Shown: positions 37,163-45,718 of the stretch, piece by piece
Layout of the letters: every line of letters begins with the position of its first letter
Numbering within the stretch: position 1 is the first letter of the stretch
NCBI GenBank assembly: GCA_035315885.1
Contig: DATFXM010000060.1
Span: 1 to 64,000, forward strand
Origin: DATFXM01 sp035315885
Lineage (GTDB): Bacteria; Acidobacteriota; Blastocatellia; UBA7656
Direction of reading: 5' to 3'
Length of the DNA stretch: 64,000 nucleotides
Notes under the pieces: generated by a model
Seen by the model: only the letters and a program-made list of their open reading frames with translations
Database searches by the model: none
What the model was told of the DNA's origin: nothing
Translations under genes and position numbers: made by a program

Positions 37163-38239
37163 ATGACGTACAAGCCAACTCGTAGAGATATGCTGCGCGC
37201 TGGGCTTGCAACTGCGGGTCTGAGTCTCACAGGGATGGAAGGCTTCGAGAATGCAATGAAAGACGGTGATCAAAAGGCGTCCATAACGGACGTTGCGGGT
37301 ATCAAGGTCGGCCACTATACCGATTCACGCCGGCCCACTGGCTGCACTGCGATCCTCTGCGAAGGCGGCGCGGTGGGCGGAGTCGACGTTCGAGGCGCCG
37401 CGCCGGGCACTCGTGAGACCGATCTGCTCAACCCCGTTAACACCGTACAGGAGGTTCACGCGGTTGTCTTGTCGGGTGGCAGCGCGTTTGGTCTTGATGC
37501 TGCTACCGGAGTAATGCGCTACCTTGAAGAACGCGGAGTCGGATTTCCGGTGGGAGTCGGCAGAGTTCCAATTGTGCCGGCAGCAATTCTGTTTGATCTG
37601 ACGGTGGGTGACGCGAAGATCCGACCGAATGCCGAAGCGGGTTATCAGGCTGCAAAAGCCGCAACCACCAACCCGCCCGAACAAGGCAACGTAGGCGCGG
37701 GCGCCGGCGCTACAGTCGGTAAGCTGTTCGGCATGTCGCGGGCAATGAAAGGCGGAATCGGAACCGCCGCGATAAAGGTCGCGGGCATCACCGTAGGCGC
37801 GATCGTAGCGGTCAATGCAGTTGGTGACGTGTTCGACCCTTCAAACGGAAAAGTGATAGCAGGCGCCAGAACAAAGGACGGCAAACGATTGCTGAACACG
37901 ATGTCGGCGCTTCTAAATGGAGAGGCTCCCGCTTCGTTGACCGAGGCCACTGCAAGCACGATTGGGCTGGTTGCGACCGACGCAGTCCTGAACAAAGCGC
38001 AGGCGACCAAGGTCGCTCAAATGGCTCACGACGGACTCGCGCGAACAATCAATCCGATTCATACGTCGTTGGACGGAGACACGATCTTCGCGATTGCTAC
38101 GGGCAAGTCTTCCCGGCATGCGAACGTGACGCTGATCGGCGCGCTTGCGGCCGAAGTCATCGCGAGAGCGGTTATCAGCGCGGTGCGCTCGGCGAAAGGA
38201 CTTCAAGGCCTTCCAAGCTGTAACGAAGTTCAGTTCTGA
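37163..38239 (+). CDS. P1-family N-terminal nucleophile peptidase, probably exported
   Basis: 358 aa from ATG 37163. A Tat-like signal (TRRDMLRAGLATAGLSLTG) leads the protein. DVAGIKVGHYTD, LSGGSAFGLDAATGVMRYLE, GNVGAGAGATVGK and HTSLDGDTIFAIATG match the DmpA/NylC P1 group. These enzymes cut themselves to expose an N-terminal Ser/Thr. Here the site is probably the Thr in STIGLVATDA, 38 residues before DGD as in NylC; the preceding Asn common in that group appears to be Ser. Activities in the family include aminopeptidase, esterase and amide hydrolase. The stop TGA is shared with the first TTCTGAG heptamer. Confidence 0.85.
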   Translation: MTYKPTRRDMLRAGLATAGLSLTGMEGFENAMKDGDQKASITDVAGIKVGHYTDSRRPTGCTAILCEGGAVGGVDVRGAAPGTRETDLLNPVNTVQEVHAVVLSGGSAFGLDAATGVMRYLEERGVGFPVGVGRVPIVPAAILFDLTVGDAKIRPNAEAGYQAAKAATTNPPEQGNVGAGAGATVGKLFGMSRAMKGGIGTAAIKVAGITVGAIVAVNAVGDVFDPSNGKVIAGARTKDGKRLLNTMSALLNGEAPASLTEATASTIGLVATDAVLNKAQATKVAQMAHDGLARTINPIHTSLDGDTIFAIATGKSSRHANVTLIGALAAEVIARAVISAVRSAKGLQGLPSCNEVQF

Positions 38240-38311
38240 GTTCTGAGTGACAACCCCGAATGGGTTGCGTAACCCAGCCCTTCGGGGTTGTCACTCAGCA
38301 CTCAGCACTTA
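38237..38311. repeat. Heptamers plus one REP-like palindrome
   Basis: TTCTGAGTTCTGAGTGACAA overlaps the upstream stop. AACCCCGAATGGGTT and CCCTTCGGGG form REP-like palindromes in the middle, and CACTCAGCACTCAGCACTT ends 3 bases before the symporter ATG. Confidence 0.85.
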
Positions 38312-38313
38312 CC

Positions 38314-39738
38314 ATGCCTCTCCTCATCATTCTCATAATCTACGCCGCGCTGATGATCGGCTATGGCGTATTTGTTTCGCGACGAGTACAGCAGGCCAAC
38401 GACTTCTTTGTAGCCGGACGAGGTCTCGGACCCGGCCTCATCTTCTCAACAATGCTCGCAGCGAATATCGGCGCAGGCTCTACAGTCGGCGCGACCGGAC
38501 TTGGTTATCGAGACGGTCTTTCTGCGTGGTGGTGGGTTGGCTCCGCAGGTATAGGCTCTGTAGTGCTCGCCGCCTGGGTTGGGCCGAAAATCTGGCGCGT
38601 CGCACGCGACAACAATCTCTTTACCGTCGGTGACTATCTCGAACATCGATACAACCGTTCTGTTCGGGGCATCGTTGCGGTCCTGCTGTGTATCGGCTCT
38701 TTGAACATTCTCGCCGGACAGTTGATCGCCGTCGCCTGGATACTCAACGCAGTCGTCGGTGTAGGTAAACCAGTGGGCTGCCTCATCGCCGGAGCGGTGA
38801 TTACCGCTTACTTCACGTTAGGCGGCTTGCACTCCTCCGCGCGAGTAAACGTAGTACAACTTGCAGTCAAGTTAACTGGGTTCGCGCTCGTTCTCGGCTA
38901 TTTGCTCGCCCAGAGCCACGGTCTCGGCGAGGTAAGGTCGGCCGCCGCGGCCGCGGTGGGTCAAGACAACGCTGCCGCTTACCTGGGGTTCGCCGGCAAA
39001 GGATGGTCTGCTGTAGCCCGGTATCTGGTGATTCTCGCGCCATCATTTGTAATCTCGCCCGGACTTCTGCAAAAGGCCTTCGGCGCTCGCAGTGCCCGAG
39101 CGGTTCGCGTCGGGGTCGGCGTAAACGCGGCCGGACTTCTCGCCTACGCCGTAGTCCCTGTGCTTATCGGGATCATCGCCAGAGGCAGGTTCCCTGGGCT
39201 GCCAAACCACGAGCTTGCGTTGCCTACATTGATGACCCTGGCCTTGCCGCTTTGGCTCGGTGCGTTGATGCTGGGCGCAATATTCTCCGCTGAGTTGAGC
39301 GCTGCCGACGCAGGACTGTTCATGCTGAGCACGTCGCTTAGTAAAGACCTCTATCGAAGTTTTGTTCGACCTCAGGCGTCGGATCTGGATCTGATGCGAG
39401 TGGCTCGCTTGTCTGCGATTGTTTGCGGAGTTATTGGAGCGGGACTGGCAATCGTGATTCCTACGGTGATCTCCGCGCTGACGATTTTCTACAGTCTGAT
39501 CACCGCGGCGTTGGTATTGCCATTGATTGCGGGGCTGTACACAACAAGCGTAGGGTCACGACAGGCAATAGGCTCTATGCTTGCTTCGATCGGGGTGACG
39601 TTTGCGTTGGAAGCTTCGACTGGCGGGCAGGGAGTCTTCAGAATTCCTTCTACGTTGTTGGGCGTCGCCTCCGGCTTCGTAGTGATGGCGTTGAGTAGTA
39701 AACAACGTCAACGCAAGGCCGCCGAGGCAGAGTCTTAA
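38314..39738 (+). CDS. Sodium:solute symporter family transporter
   Basis: 474 aa from ATG 38314 (MPLLIILIIYAALMIGYGVF); 18 further codons upstream encode a repeat and are rejected. About thirteen helices are seen. The SSS-family signature occurs early: DFFVAGRGLGPGLIFSTMLA, NIGAGSTVGATGLGYRDG. A conserved ELSAADAGLFMLSTSLSKDLY loop lies in helix 8. Family knowledge: couples sodium import to uptake of a sugar, amino acid, carboxylate or similar; the solute is not readable. The gene lies 75 bases after the P1 peptidase gene, and coexpression is possible. Confidence 0.92.
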   Translation: MPLLIILIIYAALMIGYGVFVSRRVQQANDFFVAGRGLGPGLIFSTMLAANIGAGSTVGATGLGYRDGLSAWWWVGSAGIGSVVLAAWVGPKIWRVARDNNLFTVGDYLEHRYNRSVRGIVAVLLCIGSLNILAGQLIAVAWILNAVVGVGKPVGCLIAGAVITAYFTLGGLHSSARVNVVQLAVKLTGFALVLGYLLAQSHGLGEVRSAAAAAVGQDNAAAYLGFAGKGWSAVARYLVILAPSFVISPGLLQKAFGARSARAVRVGVGVNAAGLLAYAVVPVLIGIIARGRFPGLPNHELALPTLMTLALPLWLGALMLGAIFSAELSAADAGLFMLSTSLSKDLYRSFVRPQASDLDLMRVARLSAIVCGVIGAGLAIVIPTVISALTIFYSLITAALVLPLIAGLYTTSVGSRQAIGSMLASIGVTFALEASTGGQGVFRIPSTLLGVASGFVVMALSSKQRQRKAAEAES

Positions 39739-39743
39739 GAGTG

Positions 39744-39808
39744 TCACAACCCCGAAGGGGTTGAGGCATACTGCCTACTGCATACTGCCTACCGCCTTAC
39801 CTACTCGC
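39744..39808. repeat. REP half-unit and GGCAGTA heptamers between convergent genes
   Basis: AACCCCGAAGGGGTT is followed by ATACTGCCTACTGCATACTG and degenerate units reaching the GMC gene, whose last codons AGT AGG TAA look repeat-derived. Confidence 0.85.
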
Positions 39809-41710
39809 GTCTTCAAGCAAAACGTCAGTAGCCTTCTCGCTCACCATATAAATCGCTGTCACGATGAAGTATCCCGGGATTCGCGGGAATACTGATGCAT
39901 CCACGACTCGTAACCCGTCGGTCTTACGCACTCTGAACCGGCTGTCCAACACCGCCGCAGGGTCATCGTCCGCGCCGATTTTGCAAGTACACGATGCGTG
40001 ATGTCCCCACGCCTCGTTCTTCACAAACTCGCGCAGCTCGTCGTCGGTTTCATAATCAGCGCCCGGCAGTCTTTCGCTTCTGACAACACCGACTGCAGAC
40101 AGCCGCTTGTTCATATCTCGAACGAACTTGATCGCGCTTACCACCGCATCGAGGTCCGGATCGTTTTGGCGAGCGCCATCGCCGAAATACTGAAAGTTGA
40201 TCCACGGTCTGTCACAAGGATTAGCAGTCGCAAGCACCACGCGGCCTGTATTCTGCGTGCGCGCCTTCAGAATCGCCCACGTAAACAGATTGTGATGACG
40301 CTCAAACTCTCGGGAGTACCCCGGCTTGTAGCCGCGAAAGAAACCGGGCAATCCAAAGATGTAGAGGTCAGGGTCCGGCAGGTCCGGCCGCGACCTTTTT
40401 ACGATTCCCACCAAGGCGCCATTCGACGCGTACACGCCGGTGCCGTCCGTCTCCCACTCGCGCAGACCAGCGTCGGGCTCCTGACCCGCTTCCGGCGGTG
40501 CAAACGTAGCTCCTTCGAGTAACGCGAAGTTCTTGAGGAATTCCGATATTACTCCCACCTCGTATCGATCCTGTAGGTTCTCGCCCACGCCTGGAAGATC
40601 CGCGACGACAGGAATCCTAAACTTCTCCAACTCGGCTCGAGGACCGACTCCTGACAGCTTAAGCAGTTGAGGGGTGTTGAACGCGCCGCCGGCCAGGATG
40701 ATTTCTCGCGTCGCGCGAACACTCGCGCGAGGCAACGACGAAGGGTTACTGACCGGTTGCGACTCGGGATCGGCGCGATAAACGTGAGGCTTGTCGATGT
40801 ATTCGACGCCTACCGCACGAGTCCCCTCAAACAGGACTCGCGTCGCAAGTGCATTCTTTCTGATCGTCAGGTTGTCGGGGAACTCCTGCTGAACACGCAG
40901 CAGGTAGTTTCGAGGGCCGGACCTCTTTCCGCGCTCGACCGCAAGCGGCGTAAACGCCAAACCCTCCGGACTGTGCTTTCCGTTTCTGCTGTCATTAGGA
41001 TCGAAGCGCGATTCGATGCGGACGAGCGGATTGCCAATGTGATCTTTCACTGCCGCTTTCGCGGCACCGAGCAGGAGTGCAATCAACTCGGGATCCTTCA
41101 ACACGAGTTTCGGATCGGCTTCAGACGTCGGAAGCCATCCATTGAAACCATGGCCGTGCGTATGATCCCGCCAATCATCATGACCTCGCAACAGCTCGGC
41201 GATTGAAGATAACAATCCTTCGACCGAAGCTTTCAACGTGCCAGGGGCGGGCACGTACTTACACGCCTCAAGGCGCGTGAAATACGAGCGCATGTGTTCA
41301 GCGCTCCACGACTCATCGCCGGTGATCGACGCGATGTAGTCCCAATCGCTGTCCTGCGGGACTACGGTAATCATCGCGTTGTGAGCGGTGCAACCACCCA
41401 ACGTTCCGGCTCGCGGATACCAGATCATGTCCCTGCCGTCGATCTCAACTTTTTTTGAGTCGCGAGCCTGCTGAGCATCGTCGGTGTAGTGACGGACAAA
41501 GAAATCCCACGCGCACGGCTTGTACTCGGTTGAATCGCCGTGAAAGATGGGGACTTCATACATCAGACGGCCGGTCTCGTTTTCGGTGCAAGGATCTCCG
41601 CCGGCCTCGATCACCAGCACTTTATACCCGGCCTTCGCCAGATTGGCGGCAAGCGGTCCGCCGCCCGCGCCCGACCCTACGACTACATAATCGAAGCTCT
41701 CGTCGCTCAT
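39797..41710 (-). CDS. GMC-family oxidoreductase
   Basis: 637 aa from ATG 41710. The FAD loop is FDYVVVGSGAGGGPLAANLA, followed by VLVIEAGGD. The glucose-methanol-choline signatures GTLGGCTAHNAM and LAGGAFNTPQLLKLSGVGP are present, and the C-terminal part has the probable catalytic His in WGHHASCTCKIG. VVDASVFPRIPGYF and SEKATDVLLED finish the family pattern. The usual second His/Asn region reads IVTAIYMVSEK. It oxidises an alcohol or sugar with FAD; the substrate is unknown. No signal peptide was seen. The di-heme cytochrome gene upstream on the same strand could be an electron acceptor, but this is only suggested by position. Confidence 0.92.
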   Translation of the reverse strand: MSDESFDYVVVGSGAGGGPLAANLAKAGYKVLVIEAGGDPCTENETGRLMYEVPIFHGDSTEYKPCAWDFFVRHYTDDAQQARDSKKVEIDGRDMIWYPRAGTLGGCTAHNAMITVVPQDSDWDYIASITGDESWSAEHMRSYFTRLEACKYVPAPGTLKASVEGLLSSIAELLRGHDDWRDHTHGHGFNGWLPTSEADPKLVLKDPELIALLLGAAKAAVKDHIGNPLVRIESRFDPNDSRNGKHSPEGLAFTPLAVERGKRSGPRNYLLRVQQEFPDNLTIRKNALATRVLFEGTRAVGVEYIDKPHVYRADPESQPVSNPSSLPRASVRATREIILAGGAFNTPQLLKLSGVGPRAELEKFRIPVVADLPGVGENLQDRYEVGVISEFLKNFALLEGATFAPPEAGQEPDAGLREWETDGTGVYASNGALVGIVKRSRPDLPDPDLYIFGLPGFFRGYKPGYSREFERHHNLFTWAILKARTQNTGRVVLATANPCDRPWINFQYFGDGARQNDPDLDAVVSAIKFVRDMNKRLSAVGVVRSERLPGADYETDDELREFVKNEAWGHHASCTCKIGADDDPAAVLDSRFRVRKTDGLRVVDASVFPRIPGYFIVTAIYMVSEKATDVLLEDASR

Positions 41711-41728
41711 ACAGTCCCCCGTGGTGAT

Positions 41729-41812
41729 GAGTTCTGAGTTCTGAGTCGTGAGATCAGAATCTCTTAGCCCCGTCCCATGATCTCAGAACTCAGGACTCAG
41801 AACTCAGAACTG
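41729..41812. repeat. Paired TGAGTTC heptamer arms
   Basis: GAGTTCTGAGTTCTGAG faces CTCAGAACTCAGGACTCAGA plus CTCAGAACT, with about 40 unique bases between that contain a further internal inverted pair (GAGATCA / TGATCTC). Confidence 0.9.
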
Positions 41813-41822
41813 AACAGCCGTC

Positions 41823-44282
41823 TCAGAATGTTTTCAGAAACTCGATGAGCGCTCGTTTGTCCTGATCGTTGAGACCGGGTTCCTCTTTGAAAAAGTCAGT
41901 CCCGAAGTAGTGGCCCCTGTTCACAACGTAGTCGGGACACTTGCTCACTTCCATCAAAGGCCCTACCAGGTTCGCAAAGACTCGCCGTGCATCTTCGTCG
42001 GTAGGTTTGTCCCCGAGCGCTTGCAGATCGCGCTTTATTTTGACCAGCAGGTCGAGCAGTTTTCGGTCGTGATCTATTCGGCCGGCAATGTCCGAATCAT
42101 CGGCCAGAAGATTCAAATTGGCTATCAGGCCGACCGGGGTTCCCTGCGGAATCGGACCGATTTCGATTCCACCATCACCAAAAACTCTCGGGTAGACTTT
42201 CTGTCCCCAGTTCGCAAGATCCTTCAGCAGATCCGGCACGTAACCGGGCGCGATGATCAAATAAGACGTCGTCGTCGTGCGATCGATGAGTCCCGGTACT
42301 TTGTCACCCAGCACCGCATCCTTCTCGCGCCGCTCGGGCCATAGCATCTTAGTGATGGCATCCTGAAACGCATCCATTCTCGACTGCACCGACGGACTCG
42401 GGTTGAACTTTCCAACAGAGTTGTTGAGAAGGAACGGAGCCGTCGACCACAGGCTTATCAACGATGCCGGACGCGTAAAGCCTCGTCCTCCACCGGGCAT
42501 CATGAACTGGCGCGGCTCGCCGGTCATCGGGTTGTAAACGGTTATCGTCCCAACCGAAGGAAGATCTTTGTAGGTCTCCGATGAGAAGTTGTCCCAGATG
42601 TTGTCTCTGATTGCATTCGTAGCCAGCGGGCTGCACGCGTTTGTCTGCAGCAGCGTCACCGGAACTCTGAACTCGGCCGATAGAAAATTGTTCTCGAGAA
42701 AGTCAGGCGCCAGTACGATGGCGCGCATCTTGGACTTGAAGTCTTCGGTCTTTGTCCACGCCCAGTACCTGTTCCAGCAGTTCATGTAGTCCGCGCCCGA
42801 GCAACCACCCGGGTCGAGACCTTCGGCGGGAGTTGGCAGCTTGCTTGAATGACAGCGCGCGCAGTTTTCAGCGAAGACAACCTTGCCGCGTTCAATAAGC
42901 GCGGTGTCTGTTGTCAGGTAGGCGTCGCCTCCCGGCGCGGACTTCAGTTTATGCGCACCGGTGCTCTTCAAGAAGAAGAGCGCCATATTCGCAGTCTGTG
43001 CCTCGGTCGCGTCCCAGTAGCCAGAGTTCTTTCGAGCGACAGCAATCTCTATCGGAGTTGTCTTTTTTCCGCCAACAAGTGGATTGAAATGCAGAAGCCA
43101 TTCTTCGCTGAACAGACCAATGTTCAGATAGACGCGGTTTAGCGCCCCAAGCGCTCCAACCGAGTCAGCTCCGTCCTTTAATACCCGCGGCGAGTAGACG
43201 GTCGCCGGCGCAGTGAAGAATTGAGCCAGCGGAGAATCCGCCGGAACAAAATCGTTCAATTGTTTGTTGTTGAGACTGCCGCCGCCCAGCGTCTCTTTGC
43301 CGAACCGCTTTGCCTGTTCAAGCCTCGGACCGAGGGCGTAAATCGCGTTCATCGTTCGCGGGTTGTTGATGTTGTCGGTCGACACCAGCGACGTGTCGAT
43401 CGTGCCGGGGCGAGATGTATGAAACATTTGAAAGATGTAACTCGAAGGGTCCGCCGCCCAATCAAAAACACGATCGACCCAGAAGTACTGGGCCCCGACA
43501 TTCGAAGAGAGGTTCTCCCACTTCGGATTCTCCGGATCGTCCGGGGGCTTGATTGGATTCGGACCCACGTGACAGAACGCACACGACATGCCCACTCGGT
43601 AGGGACGAACAAGATCCTTTGAGTTGTAGTAGCTCGGATCGTTGTAATAGCGCTCTGCGTCCCACTTCTTTGCTGCAGTCTCGTCGAAATCGGGATTAGG
43701 AAACAGTCGAAGTCCTACCACACCGGACGCCCAGCCGTAGAACGAGCCCACCGGCATGTTCTTACCGCGCGCTCCAACCTTCACCCCCGGATACTTCCGC
43801 TCGTTTTCGAAAGGATCGGCGGGGGCGCCGGGCACTCGCTTGTCCAGCCACAGGCCAAAGCGATCAGGATCAGGACCGGTAGCCTTCGCGTATCCCGGTT
43901 CATTGACCAGTCCGAGATAGTTCCAGCGATCGTCGCGGCTGAATTTCAAACTTGGGTGATTGGAAACGATCTTCAGCAAGTCCAGCGCGCCAAAACTTGA
44001 AACGGTGAGCTTGTCCCACAACCGATCGTTGCCGCCGGTCCACACGATCCAGGTATTGCGTCCCTTGATCTCTTCAGGTGTTAACGCAAGAGCTCCATCC
44101 ATGTCGTGAAAGAAGTCTTCATCCGCGGCTGGAAACGAATCTGTTGTTCGGTTGGCACGTCGCGCCTCATCAAGTACGGCTCCCGGGGGTCCATCGCACC
44201 GGCATCCAGACATCAAGATCAGACTTACCGATGTCACAAGAAAAACACCGAGCACGACGTACTTGATCAAGCTCTTCGTCAT
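41823..44282 (-). CDS. Di-heme c-type cytochrome lipoprotein
   Basis: 819 aa from ATG 44282 (AGGAGAGAG upstream). The signal peptide ends in LMSGC, a lipoprotein box. Two CXXCH heme sites are visible: Cys234-Cys237-His238 (SCAFCHVGP) and Cys474-Cys477-His478 (NCARCHSSK). Several other cysteines occur in a central insert (GGCSGADYMNCWNRYW, TNACSP), and FLNNSVG and RPASLISLWSTAPF near the C-terminus resemble cytochrome peroxidase/thiosulfate-type domains. Likely periplasmic or membrane-anchored electron transfer, partner unknown. It lies upstream of the GMC gene and downstream of TPR and DUF4331 genes on the same strand. Confidence 0.85.
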   Translation of the reverse strand: MTKSLIKYVVLGVFLVTSVSLILMSGCRCDGPPGAVLDEARRANRTTDSFPAADEDFFHDMDGALALTPEEIKGRNTWIVWTGGNDRLWDKLTVSSFGALDLLKIVSNHPSLKFSRDDRWNYLGLVNEPGYAKATGPDPDRFGLWLDKRVPGAPADPFENERKYPGVKVGARGKNMPVGSFYGWASGVVGLRLFPNPDFDETAAKKWDAERYYNDPSYYNSKDLVRPYRVGMSCAFCHVGPNPIKPPDDPENPKWENLSSNVGAQYFWVDRVFDWAADPSSYIFQMFHTSRPGTIDTSLVSTDNINNPRTMNAIYALGPRLEQAKRFGKETLGGGSLNNKQLNDFVPADSPLAQFFTAPATVYSPRVLKDGADSVGALGALNRVYLNIGLFSEEWLLHFNPLVGGKKTTPIEIAVARKNSGYWDATEAQTANMALFFLKSTGAHKLKSAPGGDAYLTTDTALIERGKVVFAENCARCHSSKLPTPAEGLDPGGCSGADYMNCWNRYWAWTKTEDFKSKMRAIVLAPDFLENNFLSAEFRVPVTLLQTNACSPLATNAIRDNIWDNFSSETYKDLPSVGTITVYNPMTGEPRQFMMPGGGRGFTRPASLISLWSTAPFLLNNSVGKFNPSPSVQSRMDAFQDAITKMLWPERREKDAVLGDKVPGLIDRTTTTSYLIIAPGYVPDLLKDLANWGQKVYPRVFGDGGIEIGPIPQGTPVGLIANLNLLADDSDIAGRIDHDRKLLDLLVKIKRDLQALGDKPTDEDARRVFANLVGPLMEVSKCPDYVVNRGHYFGTDFFKEEPGLNDQDKRALIEFLKTF

Positions 44283-44300
44283 TCGACTCTCTCCTTAGAT

Positions 44301-44412
44301 TTACAGTTTAGAGTTTCGGGTTTAGGGTTTCGGGTTCGCTGTCCTTGTTCACGTTAGAACGCTCGGCTGTACTTCACGCATCGCGATTGCGAAGTCGAAA
44401 CCCGAAACTCTT
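44301..44412. repeat. Paired heptamer arms, GGGTTTC/GGGTTTA type
   Basis: The left arm GTTTAGAGTTTCGGGTTTAG (and on to 44336) faces CGAAACCCGAAACTCTT at 44396-44412, which touches the TPR gene stop codon. Confidence 0.85.
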
Positions 44413-45595
44413 ATCTGTGTACATGAAAACTCTGGAACCTCGGATTTAGAGCTACAGCCATCTCCAGGTACTTGTCTCCCTCGTCTCGCTTATCGAGGGC
44501 CAGCAAGATACTCGCAGCCCGAGAAAAAATCCGCGCATCCTTAACACCTGACGCAATCGACTTCGAAATTGACGCCCACGCCTCCTCGAATCTGCCATCG
44601 CGATAGAGCGCCCACGCCAGCGCCGCCTGCGTTGAAAAATTCTCTCGCAACCCGAGATCCCGCCTCGCCCACTTCACCGCTTCTTCACCATCCTCTCGCA
44701 CGTCTGCGAAAAAATCTGCGAGATGATGATAGTAATGAACGCAACCACGCCGCGCAGACTCCAGATAAGCAGTCACCGCTTTCACAAAAAACCATTCGGC
44801 CTTCTCCGACTCACCCATCAGCAACAAGAGTTCGCCCAGCGCCTGCTGAAACTCCGGTCTGGGTACGGTCTCTACTATTTCTTCATACATCGTGGCGGCA
44901 TCCGCGTAACCTCCTTCGGCCCCGGTCAGTTCGGCGATGTGTTCGCACACCAGCCAATATCCCGGGTACGCTCGATCCGCGCGTTCGTAATGAACGCGCG
45001 CATACTCGTGCCGGCCCCTCGAGAGGTGCAGCAATCCTCTCTGGAGTTCTACCCACGCGAACGCTCGCATCTGCTTCGCGGTCAGCTCCTCCTCTGCTTC
45101 GACGAACAGTTTCTCGGCAGCAGCGTCGTCCCCGAGTTTCGCCTCCGCGTGCGCAAGCCGCGCGAGGTTGTCCCAGCTCCTGTCCTGCTCGACGACATGT
45201 TCGTAACCAAGCTGTGCCTCTTTGTATTTCCCTTCCTCGAAGTCCAGGTCGGCCATCAGAGCCCTTGCCTGGACGCTGCCTGCAAGGTTCGAATCGGCTG
45301 CCAGAGCCATTCTCGCGTCACTTATGCGGTGGAGGTTGAACGCGAGGCTCGCCTTAAGGAACCAAACGTCCGGTCCGGCTATGCCTTGATCGATCGCCCC
45401 GTCGAGCACCCTTTCCGCACGCTCCAGTTCTTGGAGGTCGCCAGTCAACGAGCCTCGTTGATACAACCTGTGCGCAAAACGGATGACGACTTCGCCGTCT
45501 GGCGGTGCCGCCATCGCTCGATCTCTGACCTCTGCGAGCTCCTCATCCAGCCGTTGAAGTTCGCTCTTGAAATCTGCTGAAGCAACCATCGACAT
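44411..45595 (-). CDS. TPR-repeat protein, function unknown
   Basis: 394 aa from ATG 45595; a TTG at 45664 would add 23 polar residues. No signal peptide. Several tetratricopeptide-like helix pairs fill the protein (for example DVWFLKASLAFNLHRISDAR, then ARLAHAEAKLGDDAAAEKLF and AALAWALYRDGRFEEAWASI). Acidic and alpha-helical throughout. Homologous proteins are often found next to DUF4331 proteins, which is the case here (upstream, same strand). Role inferred as scaffold or chaperone; nothing more can be said. Confidence 0.8.
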   Translation of the reverse strand: MSMVASADFKSELQRLDEELAEVRDRAMAAPPDGEVVIRFAHRLYQRGSLTGDLQELERAERVLDGAIDQGIAGPDVWFLKASLAFNLHRISDARMALAADSNLAGSVQARALMADLDFEEGKYKEAQLGYEHVVEQDRSWDNLARLAHAEAKLGDDAAAEKLFVEAEEELTAKQMRAFAWVELQRGLLHLSRGRHEYARVHYERADRAYPGYWLVCEHIAELTGAEGGYADAATMYEEIVETVPRPEFQQALGELLLLMGESEKAEWFFVKAVTAYLESARRGCVHYYHHLADFFADVREDGEEAVKWARRDLGLRENFSTQAALAWALYRDGRFEEAWASISKSIASGVKDARIFSRAASILLALDKRDEGDKYLEMAVALNPRFQSFHVHR

Positions 45596-45718
45596 ACTTG
45601 ACGTTTTTTGTTTGGCGTCTCTGAGCACGAGCCCGCTTCGACGACTCGGTGATGCTGATGTCAAAGCCTGAAAATCAATCCACGGCCGACGTCTCTTGGA
45701 GAACGGATTGAGGCGACT